Of a DNA stretch of 64,000 bases, positions 1 through 8,959 are shown one piece after another. Below the pieces are notes generated by a model, which saw only the letters and a program-made list of their open reading frames with translations, had not been told where the DNA came from and did no database searches. Position numbers and translations under genes: made by a program. How positions within the stretch are numbered: the stretch's first letter is position 1; each line of letters begins with the position of its first letter. Source of the DNA: Hyphomicrobium sp. CS1BSMeth3 (GTDB lineage: Bacteria; Pseudomonadota; Alphaproteobacteria; Rhizobiales; Hyphomicrobiaceae); assembly GCF_900117415.1 (NCBI RefSeq), contig NZ_FPEI01000005.1, positions 62,001 through 126,000 of the forward strand, given 5' to 3'.

Positions 1-804
1 GCGGTCCAGCTTGTTGGCGCGGGCGAAGGCGAGGATCGCGGTGCGCTTGTAGTCGTGGAGGCGGGCTTCCTTGTCGAGCGCCTGATCGCCGACGCGGATA
101 TTGAGGCCGCCCGGCGGCATCACGAAGTCGTCGGGGATCTTCACCTGCACGCGATCGAGGCGGCCATCCACGGTCGCGGTCGACTCGATGTTGTCCTTGA
201 CGCACTTGATGCCGACCCAGACGCCGGCGAAGCGCGAGAGCGCGATGCCGAGGAGGCCGTAGTCGAGGATCTCCTGCACGCCCGCCGGGTTGAGCACCGG
301 GATCATCGCATCGAGCATCGCGAACTCGGACTGGTGCGCCGAGGTCGAGCTTTCGCAGGTGTGGTCGTCGCCGAGGAGCGCCAGCACGCCGCCGTTCTTG
401 GACGTGCCCGCATGATTGGCATGGCGGAAGACGTCGCCCGTGCGATCGACGCCGGGCCCCTTGCCGTACCAGATGCCGAATACGCCGTCGTACTTGCCGT
501 CGCCGCGCATCTCGGCCTGCTGGGTACCCCAGATGGCGGTCGCGGCAATGTCCTCGTTCAGGCCCGCATTGAAGACCACGTTGTGCTTGGCGAGCAGCTT
601 GCGCGTGCGCAGCATGGCGCCTTCGAGGCCGGCAATGGGCGAGCCGCGGTAGCCGCTCACATAGCCACCCGTGTTGAGCCCCGCCTGCTTGTCGCGGACC
701 TGCTGCATCATGACGAGGCGGACGATTGCCTGCGCGCCCGTCAGAAGCTGATGGGTATCATTCAGATCGAATTTGTCATCGAGCGTGGGGCTGCTCTTGA
801 CCAT
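1..804 (-). CDS. Indolepyruvate ferredoxin oxidoreductase family protein, N-terminal part (gene continues past window start)
   Basis: Reading the minus strand from an ATG at 804 gives 268 codons with no stop before the window edge, so only the N-terminal part is present. The translation starts MVKSSPTLDDKFDLNDTH and contains GGYVSGYRGSPIAGLEGAM and a long stretch around EDIAATAIWGTQQAEM and YGKGPGVDRTGDVFRHAN. This is typical of the long fused thiamine-diphosphate enzymes annotated as indolepyruvate ferredoxin oxidoreductase, which oxidatively decarboxylate aryl- or branched-chain 2-oxo acids with ferredoxin as acceptor. Full-length members are usually over 1100 residues, so roughly three quarters lies outside. 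The plus-strand ORF over the same bases is a shadow. Confidence 0.85.
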   Translation of the reverse strand, partial: MVKSSPTLDDKFDLNDTHQLLTGAQAIVRLVMMQQVRDKQAGLNTGGYVSGYRGSPIAGLEGAMLRTRKLLAKHNVVFNAGLNEDIAATAIWGTQQAEMRGDGKYDGVFGIWYGKGPGVDRTGDVFRHANHAGTSKNGGVLALLGDDHTCESSTSAHQSEFAMLDAMIPVLNPAGVQEILDYGLLGIALSRFAGVWVGIKCVKDNIESTATVDGRLDRVQVKIPDDFVMPPGGLNIRVGDQALDKEARLHDYKRTAILAFARANKLDR

Positions 805-1022
805 CGGAGATCACCTCTCGGGCAGCGGCCTCGTCCTGCCAGCGCGACGCGGCGCCAGCGGGTGAATTCGTACGCATCGCCCACGAACAGGCGACGCATT
901 GGTCAACAATGCTGACATAGTATCTGGTCTTGATCAAACATCGCAATCCACTGGCGTGCATTCAAGGTCGAACGGCCTGCTGCGGGTGCAATACTGTCGA
1001 TCGTTTCCCCGTGACGCGGTGC

Positions 1023-1053
1023 AAAACGAAAAGCCGCCGAGCATCCCGGCGGC
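1023..1053 (-). terminator. Rho-independent terminator of the small repeat-protein gene
   Basis: Read on the minus strand, a 7-bp GC-only stem (GCCGCCG / CGGCGGC, arms at 1047-1053 and 1033-1039) with a 7-base loop is followed at once by a T-rich run, TTTTCGTTTT. It lies about 30 bases beyond the stop codon of the gene at 1086-1343, the classical layout of an intrinsic terminator. Confidence 0.75.
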
Positions 1054-1085
1054 CTCTCTCTCGTCATCGCCCAGGAGGGCGCGTG

Positions 1086-1343
1086 TCATTTCTTCTTGCC
1101 GGGGCGTTGCGTCAGTGCCGACGCTGCCGCCGTCTTGGCCTCTTTGCTCGCCTTCGGGTCCTTCAGAACCTTCGCTGCTGCGCTCGCGGCTTTGGCGCTC
1201 GTGACTTCGCTGCTCTTGCTCTGAGTCAGCGTCGAGGCTGCCGCTGTCTTGGCGTCCTTGCTCGCTTTGGGATCTTTCAGAACCTTGGCCGCCGCGGCGG
1301 CCGCCTTGCTGCTGGTGCTCTCGCCCTTCGCTTTCACTGCCAT
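1086..1343 (-). CDS. Small Lys/Ala-rich protein with two internal repeats
   Basis: This 85-residue protein is almost entirely two copies of a unit of about 36 residues whose core reads AAKVLKDPKASK(D/E)AKTAAAS. The tail is RPGKKK. It has no signal peptide or membrane segment, is strongly basic, and is made of residues favouring helix. Small Ala/Lys repeat proteins of this kind are common hypothetical genes in Hyphomicrobiales. Their role is not established, and a nucleic-acid-binding or stress role would be a guess. A good intrinsic terminator follows the gene. The overlapping plus-strand ORFs lose the clear repeat structure and are shadows. Confidence 0.75.
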   Translation of the reverse strand: MAVKAKGESTSSKAAAAAAKVLKDPKASKDAKTAAASTLTQSKSSEVTSAKAASAAAKVLKDPKASKEAKTAAASALTQRPGKKK

Positions 1344-1483
1344 TTCAGTTCCCTCCAGGGATCAGCAAACGGGACCATTCACGACTCCATCAGTAAACGA
1401 ATTTGCTGAGTCACGTAATGGCCTACGATCGTTTCCACTATCTGTTTTTTGGGCGCGCGAGGACGCGAGACGGAGGATTGGAA

Positions 1484-1949
1484 GTGCTCATGCGGATAGC
1501 AGCAGCGGGGATCGTACTAAGCACCTTCGTCATCGCGGCGAAGGCCTCCGACGAGCCGAGGTGGTTCGGCAGCAACGATGAGCAGGGCGCCTCCCTCATC
1601 TACGGCATTCCCCAGAGCGGCTACGGACCACTGAGCTTCTCGTGTACGCGAAAAAGGCGAGCCCCTCCGCTTCAGCCTCGAGCACGAGCCGGTCAAGGCC
1701 AAGACCGGCGTCAGGGTCACGGTCGTACTCGCGGCAAGCGGCATCGAGATCGGCATTCCAACGGTCGGCCAGCGCCTGGAGATGGACGACCTTTTCGTCC
1801 TCAATGGCCGGGTCCGTCTCGACGACAAGCTCAAGCGACTGCTGACCACCGGCAAGACCCTGGAAGTGCGGGTCGAGGATGGCGCCGCGGCGTATCCCTT
1901 GGCTGGCGCCCCGGAAGCGGCCCGGGCCCTATTCCAGCATTGCGGCTGA
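1484..1949 (+). pseudogene. Exported hypothetical protein, broken by a one-base frameshift
   Basis: A GTG at 1484, 7 bases after GGAGG, opens a reading frame with a signal peptide (MRIAAAGIVLSTFVIAAKA) and a mature start DEPRWFGSNDEQGASLIYG. The frame stays sensible to about 1655, then turns into Arg/Pro-rich nonsense. The +1 frame from 1656 to the TGA at 1947-1949 takes over with normal protein sequence (GEPLRFSLEHEP to AARALFQHCG). The switch is at a run of five A (1651-1655). Deleting one A restores a single 154-residue exported protein. Either the base is extra (a sequencing error or a real mutation) or the A run allows slippage. The family is not recognised. Confidence 0.65.
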
Positions 1950-2061
1950 GCCTTCGGCCCACGCAGGGTCAGCCCCGGATGCTCGAAGCAATTGACATGC
2001 GCGCCAGCACCACGCCAAAAGCGGCCGACCCTATTCAACAGCTTTCCGAGGAGCGCCCACC

Positions 2062-2904
<843 letters not shown>

Positions 2905-2917
2905 GCGTCCAGATGTC

Positions 2918-2964
2918 GAAGTTCGCCGCACCTCGCTGCCGTGGCGCGCGGTGCGGCGAATTTC
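2918..2964. terminator. Bidirectional hairpin terminator between dapD and the convergent gene
   Basis: A perfect 11-bp inverted repeat (TTCGCCGCACC at 2922-2932 and GGTGCGGCGAA at 2950-2960) extends to about 15 pairs with one G-T wobble, using GAAG at 2918-2921 and TTTC at 2961-2964. The loop is 17 bases. It lies between the stop of dapD and the stop of the minus-strand gene that ends at 2990, so it could serve both. The trailing T run is short. Confidence 0.6.
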
Positions 2965-2989
2965 TCGATCCTCACATGAGGCTGGGAAA

Positions 2990-3610
2990 CTACTTCTTCT
3001 TCGGCGCGGCAGCGGGTGCAGCGGGCGGCGCCTTCTGCCCTGCCGCTGCTTCCTTCGGGGCATCCAGGTCCACATAGGCGATGATCGCCTCGCGGATCTT
3101 CGTCCGCTGCTCGTCGGTGCACTTGCCCTCGCCCGGCTTGATGGGCTCGAGGAAGACCTTGAGCTCGCCTTCCTTCTCCTCGACCCTCATCTTGCCCGCG
3201 ACGGCATGAATGGTCATGCGGTGCAGGGTCGTGATGTACAGGATCTGCTGATCGGTCCACTTCTTCTTGATCAGCTCGCGGCGCATCAGCGTGTCGTAGT
3301 TCGCCTGCTGCTCTTCCCACATCTCGCAGATTTGAGCCTGAGCCGAGGTATAGGCGACGCGGATAATCTCGCGCCCGCTCTCCACGGGCACGATGTTTCC
3401 GTCCCGTTTCGACTTGTCGACCTCGATGACCTTGCCGTCCGGGGTCGTGAACTTGTGCGGCAGAATCTGCCACGCATACTCCATCAGCGTGTTCACGGAC
3501 TTGTCGCTGAGCTTCCCCTGCGTCTGGGCTTCGGCGCCCGATGCCAGCCCCGCGAGCGCGACCATGCCGGCAAGCGCACTTTTCAACGTCGTCGAAGCCA
3601 TTCTCATCAC
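2990..3610 (-). CDS. Exported hypothetical protein
   Basis: This 206-residue protein has a clear Sec signal peptide (LKSALAGMVALAGLASGAEA, cleavage after AEA near residue 28). A soluble charged region follows, with MEYAWQILPHKFTTPDGK and an REIIRVAYTSAQAQICEMWEEQ helix. The C-terminal tail is low-complexity, rich in Pro, Ala and Lys (QKAPPAAPAAAPKKK). Two cysteines (near 95 and 164) could form a disulfide. No catalytic motif is recognised. It is probably periplasmic. It converges with dapD and is not obviously co-transcribed with the methyltransferase gene upstream. Confidence 0.8.
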   Translation of the reverse strand: MMRMASTTLKSALAGMVALAGLASGAEAQTQGKLSDKSVNTLMEYAWQILPHKFTTPDGKVIEVDKSKRDGNIVPVESGREIIRVAYTSAQAQICEMWEEQQANYDTLMRRELIKKKWTDQQILYITTLHRMTIHAVAGKMRVEEKEGELKVFLEPIKPGEGKCTDEQRTKIREAIIAYVDLDAPKEAAAGQKAPPAAPAAAPKKK

Positions 3611-3750
3611 CTCAGCCCCTCGATAGCCGTAGCACGCGCGCGAACGTCCGCTTCGCAGTTGCAGCAGCGCTGCCGATCATCCCGTGCGGCGCAGCCGCCG
3701 GGATCCGCCCCCATAGCGAAGCGCATCGCTCGGCTGCAAGTTGGGCAAAC

Positions 3751-5004
3751 TTATGGCGTCTTTCGCGCTCGCCCTTTGCCCTGTGCCAAAGCGGCTACAA
3801 TGCCTCTCAGCGTGCGCACTTCTTGCTCGGTCGCCTCCATCCGGGCAAGCATGGATCTGATGTTACGCACCATTGTCTGGCGTTTTTCCGGCGGATTAAA
3901 AAATCCAAGCCGTTCAAGCTCTCTCTCGAGGTGCTCATAGAGCCCGAGCAGCTCGTCCTTGGTCGCCGGACGCGTCGCCCCGACGTAGAGTCCGGGCGTC
4001 AGCGGCGTCTCGTAGTCGGTAACGCGACCAAGGCTCGCACGCTCGTGCTGACGCATCCACTCGTAGCCGATGAGCAGCACCGCCTGCGCCAGATTGAGCG
4101 AGGCGAATCGCGCGTTCACGGGAATCATCACAACCGCATCGCAGACCGCCACTTCGTCCGTCTCGAGACCATTGCGCTCGCGACCGAACAGAATGCCGCA
4201 CCGCTGTCCCTCGGCGATTCGTCGCCGCATCTCGAGCACGAGCTGCTCGGGCGTCAGAACGGGCTTCCTCAGGTCGCGCTGACGCGCGGTCGTGGCCGCC
4301 ACCCAGTTGAGGTCGCTGATTGCTTCCGAAAGCGTGCCATGCGCCACGCCGTCATCGACGACATAGTTCGCGCCCGAGGCCGCGATCCGCGCCTTCTCGT
4401 TCGGCCAGCCATCGCGCGGCGCGATCAGACGCAGCTCGTCGAGACCGGTATTGGCCATCGCGCGCGCCACCATGCCGATGTTGTCGGCAAGCTGGGGTTC
4501 CATGAGCAGCACGGCGGGCGCCGCGCCCCCCGCGAAGGCCGATCCTTTGATGTGGGCGCGGCGTATGCCGTGTCTCAGCTTGCGGATGACGCGGCGCGCC
4601 CAGAACCAGTAGCTCTCGCCTGCCCAGTTGCGCGCCAGAGCCTCGAGCGACGGCACCTCGGCGATCCCCTCTCCCGGCCCCTCGATCCTCAGCCCGCCAT
4701 CACCGATAACGATCTCGCGGTGACGCCGCGCCAGGGCATCGAGCGACGAGATGCCGTCCACGTCCGTCCGGCGCTTGCAGCCGGGACAGGTTGCATCGTC
4801 CCCCTCACATTTGAGCTCCGCGCAATAGACGAGGACCGGCTCCAGCGTCGTGCGGTCCAGACCCTCGATGGCCAGCGCCGCGAGGCCCTGGTCGATGGTC
4901 TGCTCATGGACGGCCGCGACAATTTCGGCAACCGGCCTCCCTGCCGGAGCCAGCACCGGCACGGGCCTTCCGCCGCGCACTTCAATGACAACACCGACAG
5001 GCAA
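3751..5004 (-). CDS. TrmJ-type tRNA/rRNA 2'-O-methyltransferase with an N-terminal extension
   Basis: The C-terminal part (about residue 165 onward) is a SPOUT-class TrmH/TrmJ methyltransferase. It has the family start AVLLMEPQLADNIGMVARAM, motif 2 around GILFGRERNGLETDE, and motif 3 PVNARFASLNLAQAV, which forms the trefoil-knot SAM site. Such enzymes 2'-O-methylate tRNA position 32. The first 160 residues are unusual: an acidic region with a C-x4-C-x6-C-x2-C cluster (CAELKCEGDDATCPGC, about 61-76) that could bind metal and that I cannot assign to a family. The ORF starts with TTG at 5004 behind GGAG, so the start is less certain than the family call. Confidence 0.8.
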   Translation of the reverse strand: MPVGVVIEVRGGRPVPVLAPAGRPVAEIVAAVHEQTIDQGLAALAIEGLDRTTLEPVLVYCAELKCEGDDATCPGCKRRTDVDGISSLDALARRHREIVIGDGGLRIEGPGEGIAEVPSLEALARNWAGESYWFWARRVIRKLRHGIRRAHIKGSAFAGGAAPAVLLMEPQLADNIGMVARAMANTGLDELRLIAPRDGWPNEKARIAASGANYVVDDGVAHGTLSEAISDLNWVAATTARQRDLRKPVLTPEQLVLEMRRRIAEGQRCGILFGRERNGLETDEVAVCDAVVMIPVNARFASLNLAQAVLLIGYEWMRQHERASLGRVTDYETPLTPGLYVGATRPATKDELLGLYEHLERELERLGFFNPPEKRQTMVRNIRSMLARMEATEQEVRTLRGIVAALAQGKGRARKTP

Positions 5005-5179
5005 AGGGCTTTTTCTCCACTCGATCCGCTGCGGGGCACGGCGCCGGCTGTGCCGCCTCGGCAGCTTTGGGCCGAGCTTATAGCTCCTCGCGGCGGGATC
5101 GTCCCGTGCCCGCGCGGGCCAGGCGCCAGAACGGCCTTGATTGCGGGCCGAGGGTCCCCTATACGGTGCGGCGAGCGCT

Positions 5180-5254
5180 GCCCCGTTCGTCTAGCGGTTA
5201 GGACGTCAGCCTCTCACGTTGAAAACAGGGGTTCGATTCCCCTACGGGGCGCCA
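5180..5254 (+). tRNA. tRNA-Glu (anticodon CTC)
   Basis: A complete cloverleaf can be drawn. The acceptor arm is GCCCCGT (5180-5186) with ACGGGGC (5244-5250). The D loop holds AGCGGTTAGGA. The anticodon stem TCAGC/GTTGA encloses loop CTCTCAC, with CTC at the anticodon positions. The T arm is CAGGGGTTCGATTCCCCTA. Discriminator G is followed by an encoded CCA (5252-5254). The sequence closely resembles bacterial tRNA-Glu. The gene is intact even though a recombinase gene abuts and overlaps its 3' half on the other strand, as expected when an element integrates into a tRNA 3' end and restores it. Confidence 0.95.
5198..5254. other. Candidate left attachment site (attL) of the ICE
   Basis: The recombinase ORF (minus strand) stops at 5198-5200, inside the D-loop region of tRNA-Glu, so its last 18 codons plus stop are antisense tRNA sequence. 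The chromosomal genes end here and conjugation genes begin on the other side, marking this as the probable junction. The exact crossover cannot be fixed because no second copy of the tRNA 3' end was found in the window. Confidence 0.45.
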
Positions 5255-6919
5255 TTTGCGAACAAAACTGCGAACCCCAGGAATGGGACCGCCTTTCGCC
5301 AGAACTGCCTGTTTCAGCACGTCTTTTCGGCCGATGATGCGGACAGCGTGATCGTCCACCTCGATCCGGTCGACGAGTGAGCCGAGATAGGCTTTCCGGA
5401 AGGGGACCTCGCCGGTGGTCAGGTTCTCCCGCATGGTCGCGCCGAACTGTTCGACGACGATCTGGCTGACCTCGACGGAGGGGCGGGCGCCGACTCTGGC
5501 GCGCGCCAAAGCTTCCTGAACGCGGTCTCGATCCAGCTTCAATGCCGTGATGCGGTCCTTGAGGATATCGTCCATTTCGGCGACGCCGTCCTCGATAGCC
5601 TGGTAGAGACGGCGCAGCCGCTCGCCGGCCTCATGGGCCTCACGCTCCAGAGCGACGATCCGTGTGTTGACGGCTTTCTCCTTTGTCGCCAGCTCGCTGC
5701 CGAGCGAGGCCAGCATGGCCGTGAGGCGGGGCGGATCGAGCAGCCGATCGACCAACTGGTCGACCACGATGGTGTCTAGCTTGTCCATGCGGATCGAGCG
5801 CCCCTTGCACACCGACTTGCCGTGCCGGGCGCAGGTCGAGCAGGAGTAATAACGGTACACATTGCCGGTCTTGGACGTGCCGGTGCGTAGGGTCATGGCG
5901 CCGTGGCAACTGGCGCAGACTGCAAGACCCGTGAGCAGGACGGGGCCGCTCACCATCCGCGGAGGGGTGACGCGGGGATTGCGTTCCTTGAGGAAGCTCT
6001 GAACCTGCTCGAACACCTGCGGCTCGACGATCGCCGGCACCTCGGCAAATACCTGCTCGGCTTCGCTCTTGCGCCGGCCGCTGCGCGCCTCGTGCCGATT
6101 GAACCGCATCCGCCCGCTGTAGACGGGGTTGCTTAGGAGGGCATGCACCGGGCCAATCGCCCAGGTGGAGCCGCCTCGCGTGCGATAGCCATGCTCATTG
6201 AGCCAGACGACGATGGATTTGACGCCCATCGGGCCGGAATCCTCGTCGCCCACCAAGAAGAGGCGGAAGATCAATCGCACCGTCTCGGCTTCGACGGGAT
6301 CGATGGCGAGCTTCTTCTTGACCCGGTTTCCGCGCCGTTCGACCTCGACGGCCGTGTAGCCGAATGGCGGACGGTTGCCATTCCAATAGCCCTGGCGCGC
6401 GTTCTCCTTCATGGAGCGCAGCACGTGCTTGGCATTTTCCTTTGACTGATACTCGTCAAACAGGGCGATGACCTGCCGCATCATCACCTGAGCTGGGTCG
6501 TCACCGAGCTCCTGGGTGATCGAGACCAGCCTGACGCCGTGCTTGGCAAGCTTGCGCACGTAGAACTCGAGCCCGAAGGCGTCGCGGAAGAAGCGCGAGA
6601 ACGAGTGTACGACAATGACGTCGAAGGCGTTCTCGCCATCGCATGCCCGCTCGACCATGCGCTGGAACTCGGGTCGCTTGTCGTCGGTGGCCGAGGCACC
6701 CGGCTCGACGTACTCGGCAACGACGGTCCAACTGCGCGCCTTGCACCACGCCTCGGTCTGGGCTTTCTGATCGGGGATAGAGAGATCGTTCTCGGCTTGC
6801 CGGCCAGTCGAGACGCGCAGATAGATGGCGGCGCGCGGCGTCGATGCCAGGGTTGCGGACCAGTCAAATTGACCGGCGCCGAGCCGCCGCACATCGCGCT
6901 TTCCTGTAGGATCGAACAT
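5198..6919 (-). CDS. Large serine recombinase (probable ICE integrase)
   Basis: At 573 residues this has the layout of a large serine recombinase. The resolvase catalytic domain (about 30-175) starts AAIYLRVSTGRQ with the nucleophile Ser near residue 37. It has the active-site helix region VVHSFSRFFRDAFG and DEYQSKENAKHV. The recombinase domain includes PPFGYTAVEVERRG. A zinc ribbon follows (CASCHG, then CSTCARHGKSVC, about 340-375), then a coiled coil (about 405-475) and a C-terminal tail. It would catalyse integration into tRNA-Glu without a host factor. The last residues (GESNPCFQRERLTS) are encoded by the tRNA gene itself, so the original C-terminus may differ in the excised circle. Confidence 0.9.
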   Translation of the reverse strand: MFDPTGKRDVRRLGAGQFDWSATLASTPRAAIYLRVSTGRQAENDLSIPDQKAQTEAWCKARSWTVVAEYVEPGASATDDKRPEFQRMVERACDGENAFDVIVVHSFSRFFRDAFGLEFYVRKLAKHGVRLVSITQELGDDPAQVMMRQVIALFDEYQSKENAKHVLRSMKENARQGYWNGNRPPFGYTAVEVERRGNRVKKKLAIDPVEAETVRLIFRLFLVGDEDSGPMGVKSIVVWLNEHGYRTRGGSTWAIGPVHALLSNPVYSGRMRFNRHEARSGRRKSEAEQVFAEVPAIVEPQVFEQVQSFLKERNPRVTPPRMVSGPVLLTGLAVCASCHGAMTLRTGTSKTGNVYRYYSCSTCARHGKSVCKGRSIRMDKLDTIVVDQLVDRLLDPPRLTAMLASLGSELATKEKAVNTRIVALEREAHEAGERLRRLYQAIEDGVAEMDDILKDRITALKLDRDRVQEALARARVGARPSVEVSQIVVEQFGATMRENLTTGEVPFRKAYLGSLVDRIEVDDHAVRIIGRKDVLKQAVLAKGGPIPGVRSFVRKWRPVGESNPCFQRERLTS

Positions 6920-7020
6920 GCTTCTTCACTCCCTTGCGCTCGTCGGACCGCGGGAGCGAATGCTAACCGTGAATGCTGGCGGAACAAGGGTGCAATGACA
7001 CAACCAGTCGGCGGTTGTGG

Positions 7021-7251
7021 CTAAACATCCTCAGAGCGTTCATCCGGCTTTTTCGGCGAGAATAGCTTGCGCAGCACCGATCCGAGATAGGTTTGGATTG
7101 CATCCAGCTCGCCCTGGGTGATCGGGATCTCAGGGCCAAAATCATCGCTGACGACGGGATCATTCGGACCTCGAGGGTCGCTCGTGTCCGCGTCGTTCGA
7201 CGGTTTGTGACCACCCTCTGGTTCAGCGTCCTCTGGCGTGTCCGGACTCAT
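7021..7251 (-). CDS. Small acidic hypothetical protein
   Basis: A 76-residue acidic protein starting MSPDTPEDAEPEGGHKPSND. Its first half looks disordered (Asp, Glu, Pro, Asn). Its second half, ITQGELDAIQTYLGSVLRKLF, is likely helical. The ATG at 7251 overlaps the stop of the MFS transporter gene by four bases (ATGA), indicating translational coupling as the last gene of the long leftward operon. The longer ORF reading upstream to 7644 is the transporter gene in another frame. No family was recognised. Confidence 0.6.
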   Translation of the reverse strand: MSPDTPEDAEPEGGHKPSNDADTSDPRGPNDPVVSDDFGPEIPITQGELDAIQTYLGSVLRKLFSPKKPDERSEDV

Positions 7252-8954
7252 GGAGGCCCCTGGCGGCTCCAAGAGTGGCGGCTGGACTGTGAATCGATGG
7301 GCAGCAGATGAGCGATTAGATTTACTGGCAGGATATGCGCCGCGACCACTGTGCGACTTTCGTAAGATGTGAGCTGTGCGTCCGAGGTCGTTGTTGCGGT
7401 CGATGCCGGGAACAGAAGTGTCGATCCGATCGCAGCCATGATCACGACCGACAGCAGTGCCGTCGAACGCCACGCCGATACCTGGCGTTGTGCGACCACT
7501 TGTCGGGACCGCCAATCCTGACGTGCCCGAAGATAGGGCACAGCTTCCGCGCACGGTACGCCGAGCGTCGCGGCGAGCGCATGTATCGGATGGGCTGGCA
7601 GGTTTTTGGCAAAGACCGCACGCCGCCGCGGTCGCAGGAACCACAGGAACGCGGCGACTTGCAGCGCGAGGCTAGTGCCGAGTGCGATCTGATACGCCAT
7701 GGGCGGATGGCGGCCGGCTTCGACGGGCCAGAGTTCGACTATAAAGCCGACGGTCACCTGCACTGCGAATGCACTGCCGATGTGCAGAAGGTTGAGCGCG
7801 CCGTTGGCACGACCGGATGCCGATTTCGGGAAGAACTCCGTCACGATGGCGTAGCTCAGGACAGTGCCGGCCCCCATGCCAGCGATCGCGACCCACGGAA
7901 GCCAGGCCGGAATTGGCCAGCGCAGGATCAGGGCGAGCTGCGCCAGCATGGCGAGGCCGGTCGCAAACCCGAAGGTTGCAGTAAGAGAAACGCCGCGCCG
8001 GCGAAGCCGATCGCCGGCAGTCCCGAGAATGAGCGCGGACGCACTCAGCGCGATCGCCATTAGCAGGAGGTGCATGACGACGTCGTGGCGCGGTAACCCT
8101 TCGACCTCAGCGAGCCACGGCCCGGCCCACAGGCTCTGTAGTGCCCAGGCCGAGCCAATCGTGGTCGCCGAGAGTGGTGCGATGCGCCAGAACCGAGCAT
8201 CCCGATAGATCGCTCGGATGCTCATTCCGGAAGAGATCGCTTCACCTCGTCCTCGTGCGGGACGTTCCGGCACGAACCGCAGGATCAGAAGTGCCGCGAT
8301 TGCGGATAGGATCGCCAGGAGCAGGAACAGGCCGCGCCATCCGATCGACGCGATCAGCATCTCGGCCGGCGCTGTCGCCGTGACGGCGCCGAGCGCGCCC
8401 AGCGTAATGAGCCAGCCGTTCGCGAGTGCGATCCGTTCGGCAGGGAACCACAGCACGAGAGCCTTTAGGCCAGCCATGAGTGCGCCGGCGACGCCGAGAC
8501 CGATCAACGCTCTCCCGACGATCAGTCCGGCAAGGGTGTGCGCATGGGCAAAGACGGCAGCGCCGATTGCCGCGATGGTAAGCAGAACGGCTTGCACGCG
8601 GCGCGGTCCGAAGCGATCGAGCCATGCGCCGAGCGGAAGTTGAATGGCGCCGAAGGTCAGGAACAGGGTGGCTGTGAGAACGCCAAGATCGGCGGCGGAT
8701 AGCCCGAACTCGCTGACGAGCGCGCCGGAGATCAGCGCATTGATGGTGCGAAAGAGATAACCGAGATAGTAGCCGGTCGCGAACGGCAGCAGTACCGTGG
8801 CGATGAGATACCACGTGCGCGAGCCATGGTTTGCTTCATCGTCCTGATCCTTTGGCCTGCTCAGGATGCGCGGCAGCTCGTCGTCCGGATCGATGGTGAA
8901 GCCATAGGAGACATGGAAATACGGATCGCGGGACAGTCCCATTGCTGTTGTCAT
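7248..8954 (-). CDS. MFS transporter
   Basis: A major facilitator superfamily permease of about 568 residues. After a cytoplasmic N-terminus of about 45 residues come alternating hydrophobic helices that can be read as 12 membrane spans. The motif A-like loop GAWLDRFGPRRVQ lies between helices 2 and 3. GRALIGLGVAGALMAGLKA and NGWLITLGALGAV match the interior of the first half. The tail after the last span is long, about 100 residues. The ATG at 8954 lies five bases after the stop of the thioesterase gene, so the two are co-translated. The substrate cannot be inferred. The ORF extends in frame to 9437, but that part is the thioesterase gene read in another frame. Confidence 0.85.
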   Translation of the reverse strand: MTTAMGLSRDPYFHVSYGFTIDPDDELPRILSRPKDQDDEANHGSRTWYLIATVLLPFATGYYLGYLFRTINALISGALVSEFGLSAADLGVLTATLFLTFGAIQLPLGAWLDRFGPRRVQAVLLTIAAIGAAVFAHAHTLAGLIVGRALIGLGVAGALMAGLKALVLWFPAERIALANGWLITLGALGAVTATAPAEMLIASIGWRGLFLLLAILSAIAALLILRFVPERPARGRGEAISSGMSIRAIYRDARFWRIAPLSATTIGSAWALQSLWAGPWLAEVEGLPRHDVVMHLLLMAIALSASALILGTAGDRLRRRGVSLTATFGFATGLAMLAQLALILRWPIPAWLPWVAIAGMGAGTVLSYAIVTEFFPKSASGRANGALNLLHIGSAFAVQVTVGFIVELWPVEAGRHPPMAYQIALGTSLALQVAAFLWFLRPRRRAVFAKNLPAHPIHALAATLGVPCAEAVPYLRARQDWRSRQVVAQRQVSAWRSTALLSVVIMAAIGSTLLFPASTATTTSDAQLTSYESRTVVAAHILPVNLIAHLLPIDSQSSRHSWSRQGPP

Positions 8955-8959
8955 GCGGA

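Noticed and set aside
55-915. 286-residue plus-strand ORF at the window start
   Set aside because: The minus strand over the same bases encodes a well-conserved oxidoreductase N-terminus; the plus frame is its complement.
3541-5337. 598-residue plus-strand ORF spanning tRNA-Glu
   Set aside because: It runs antisense to the TrmJ-type gene and through the tRNA gene; no family content and no ribosome-binding site.
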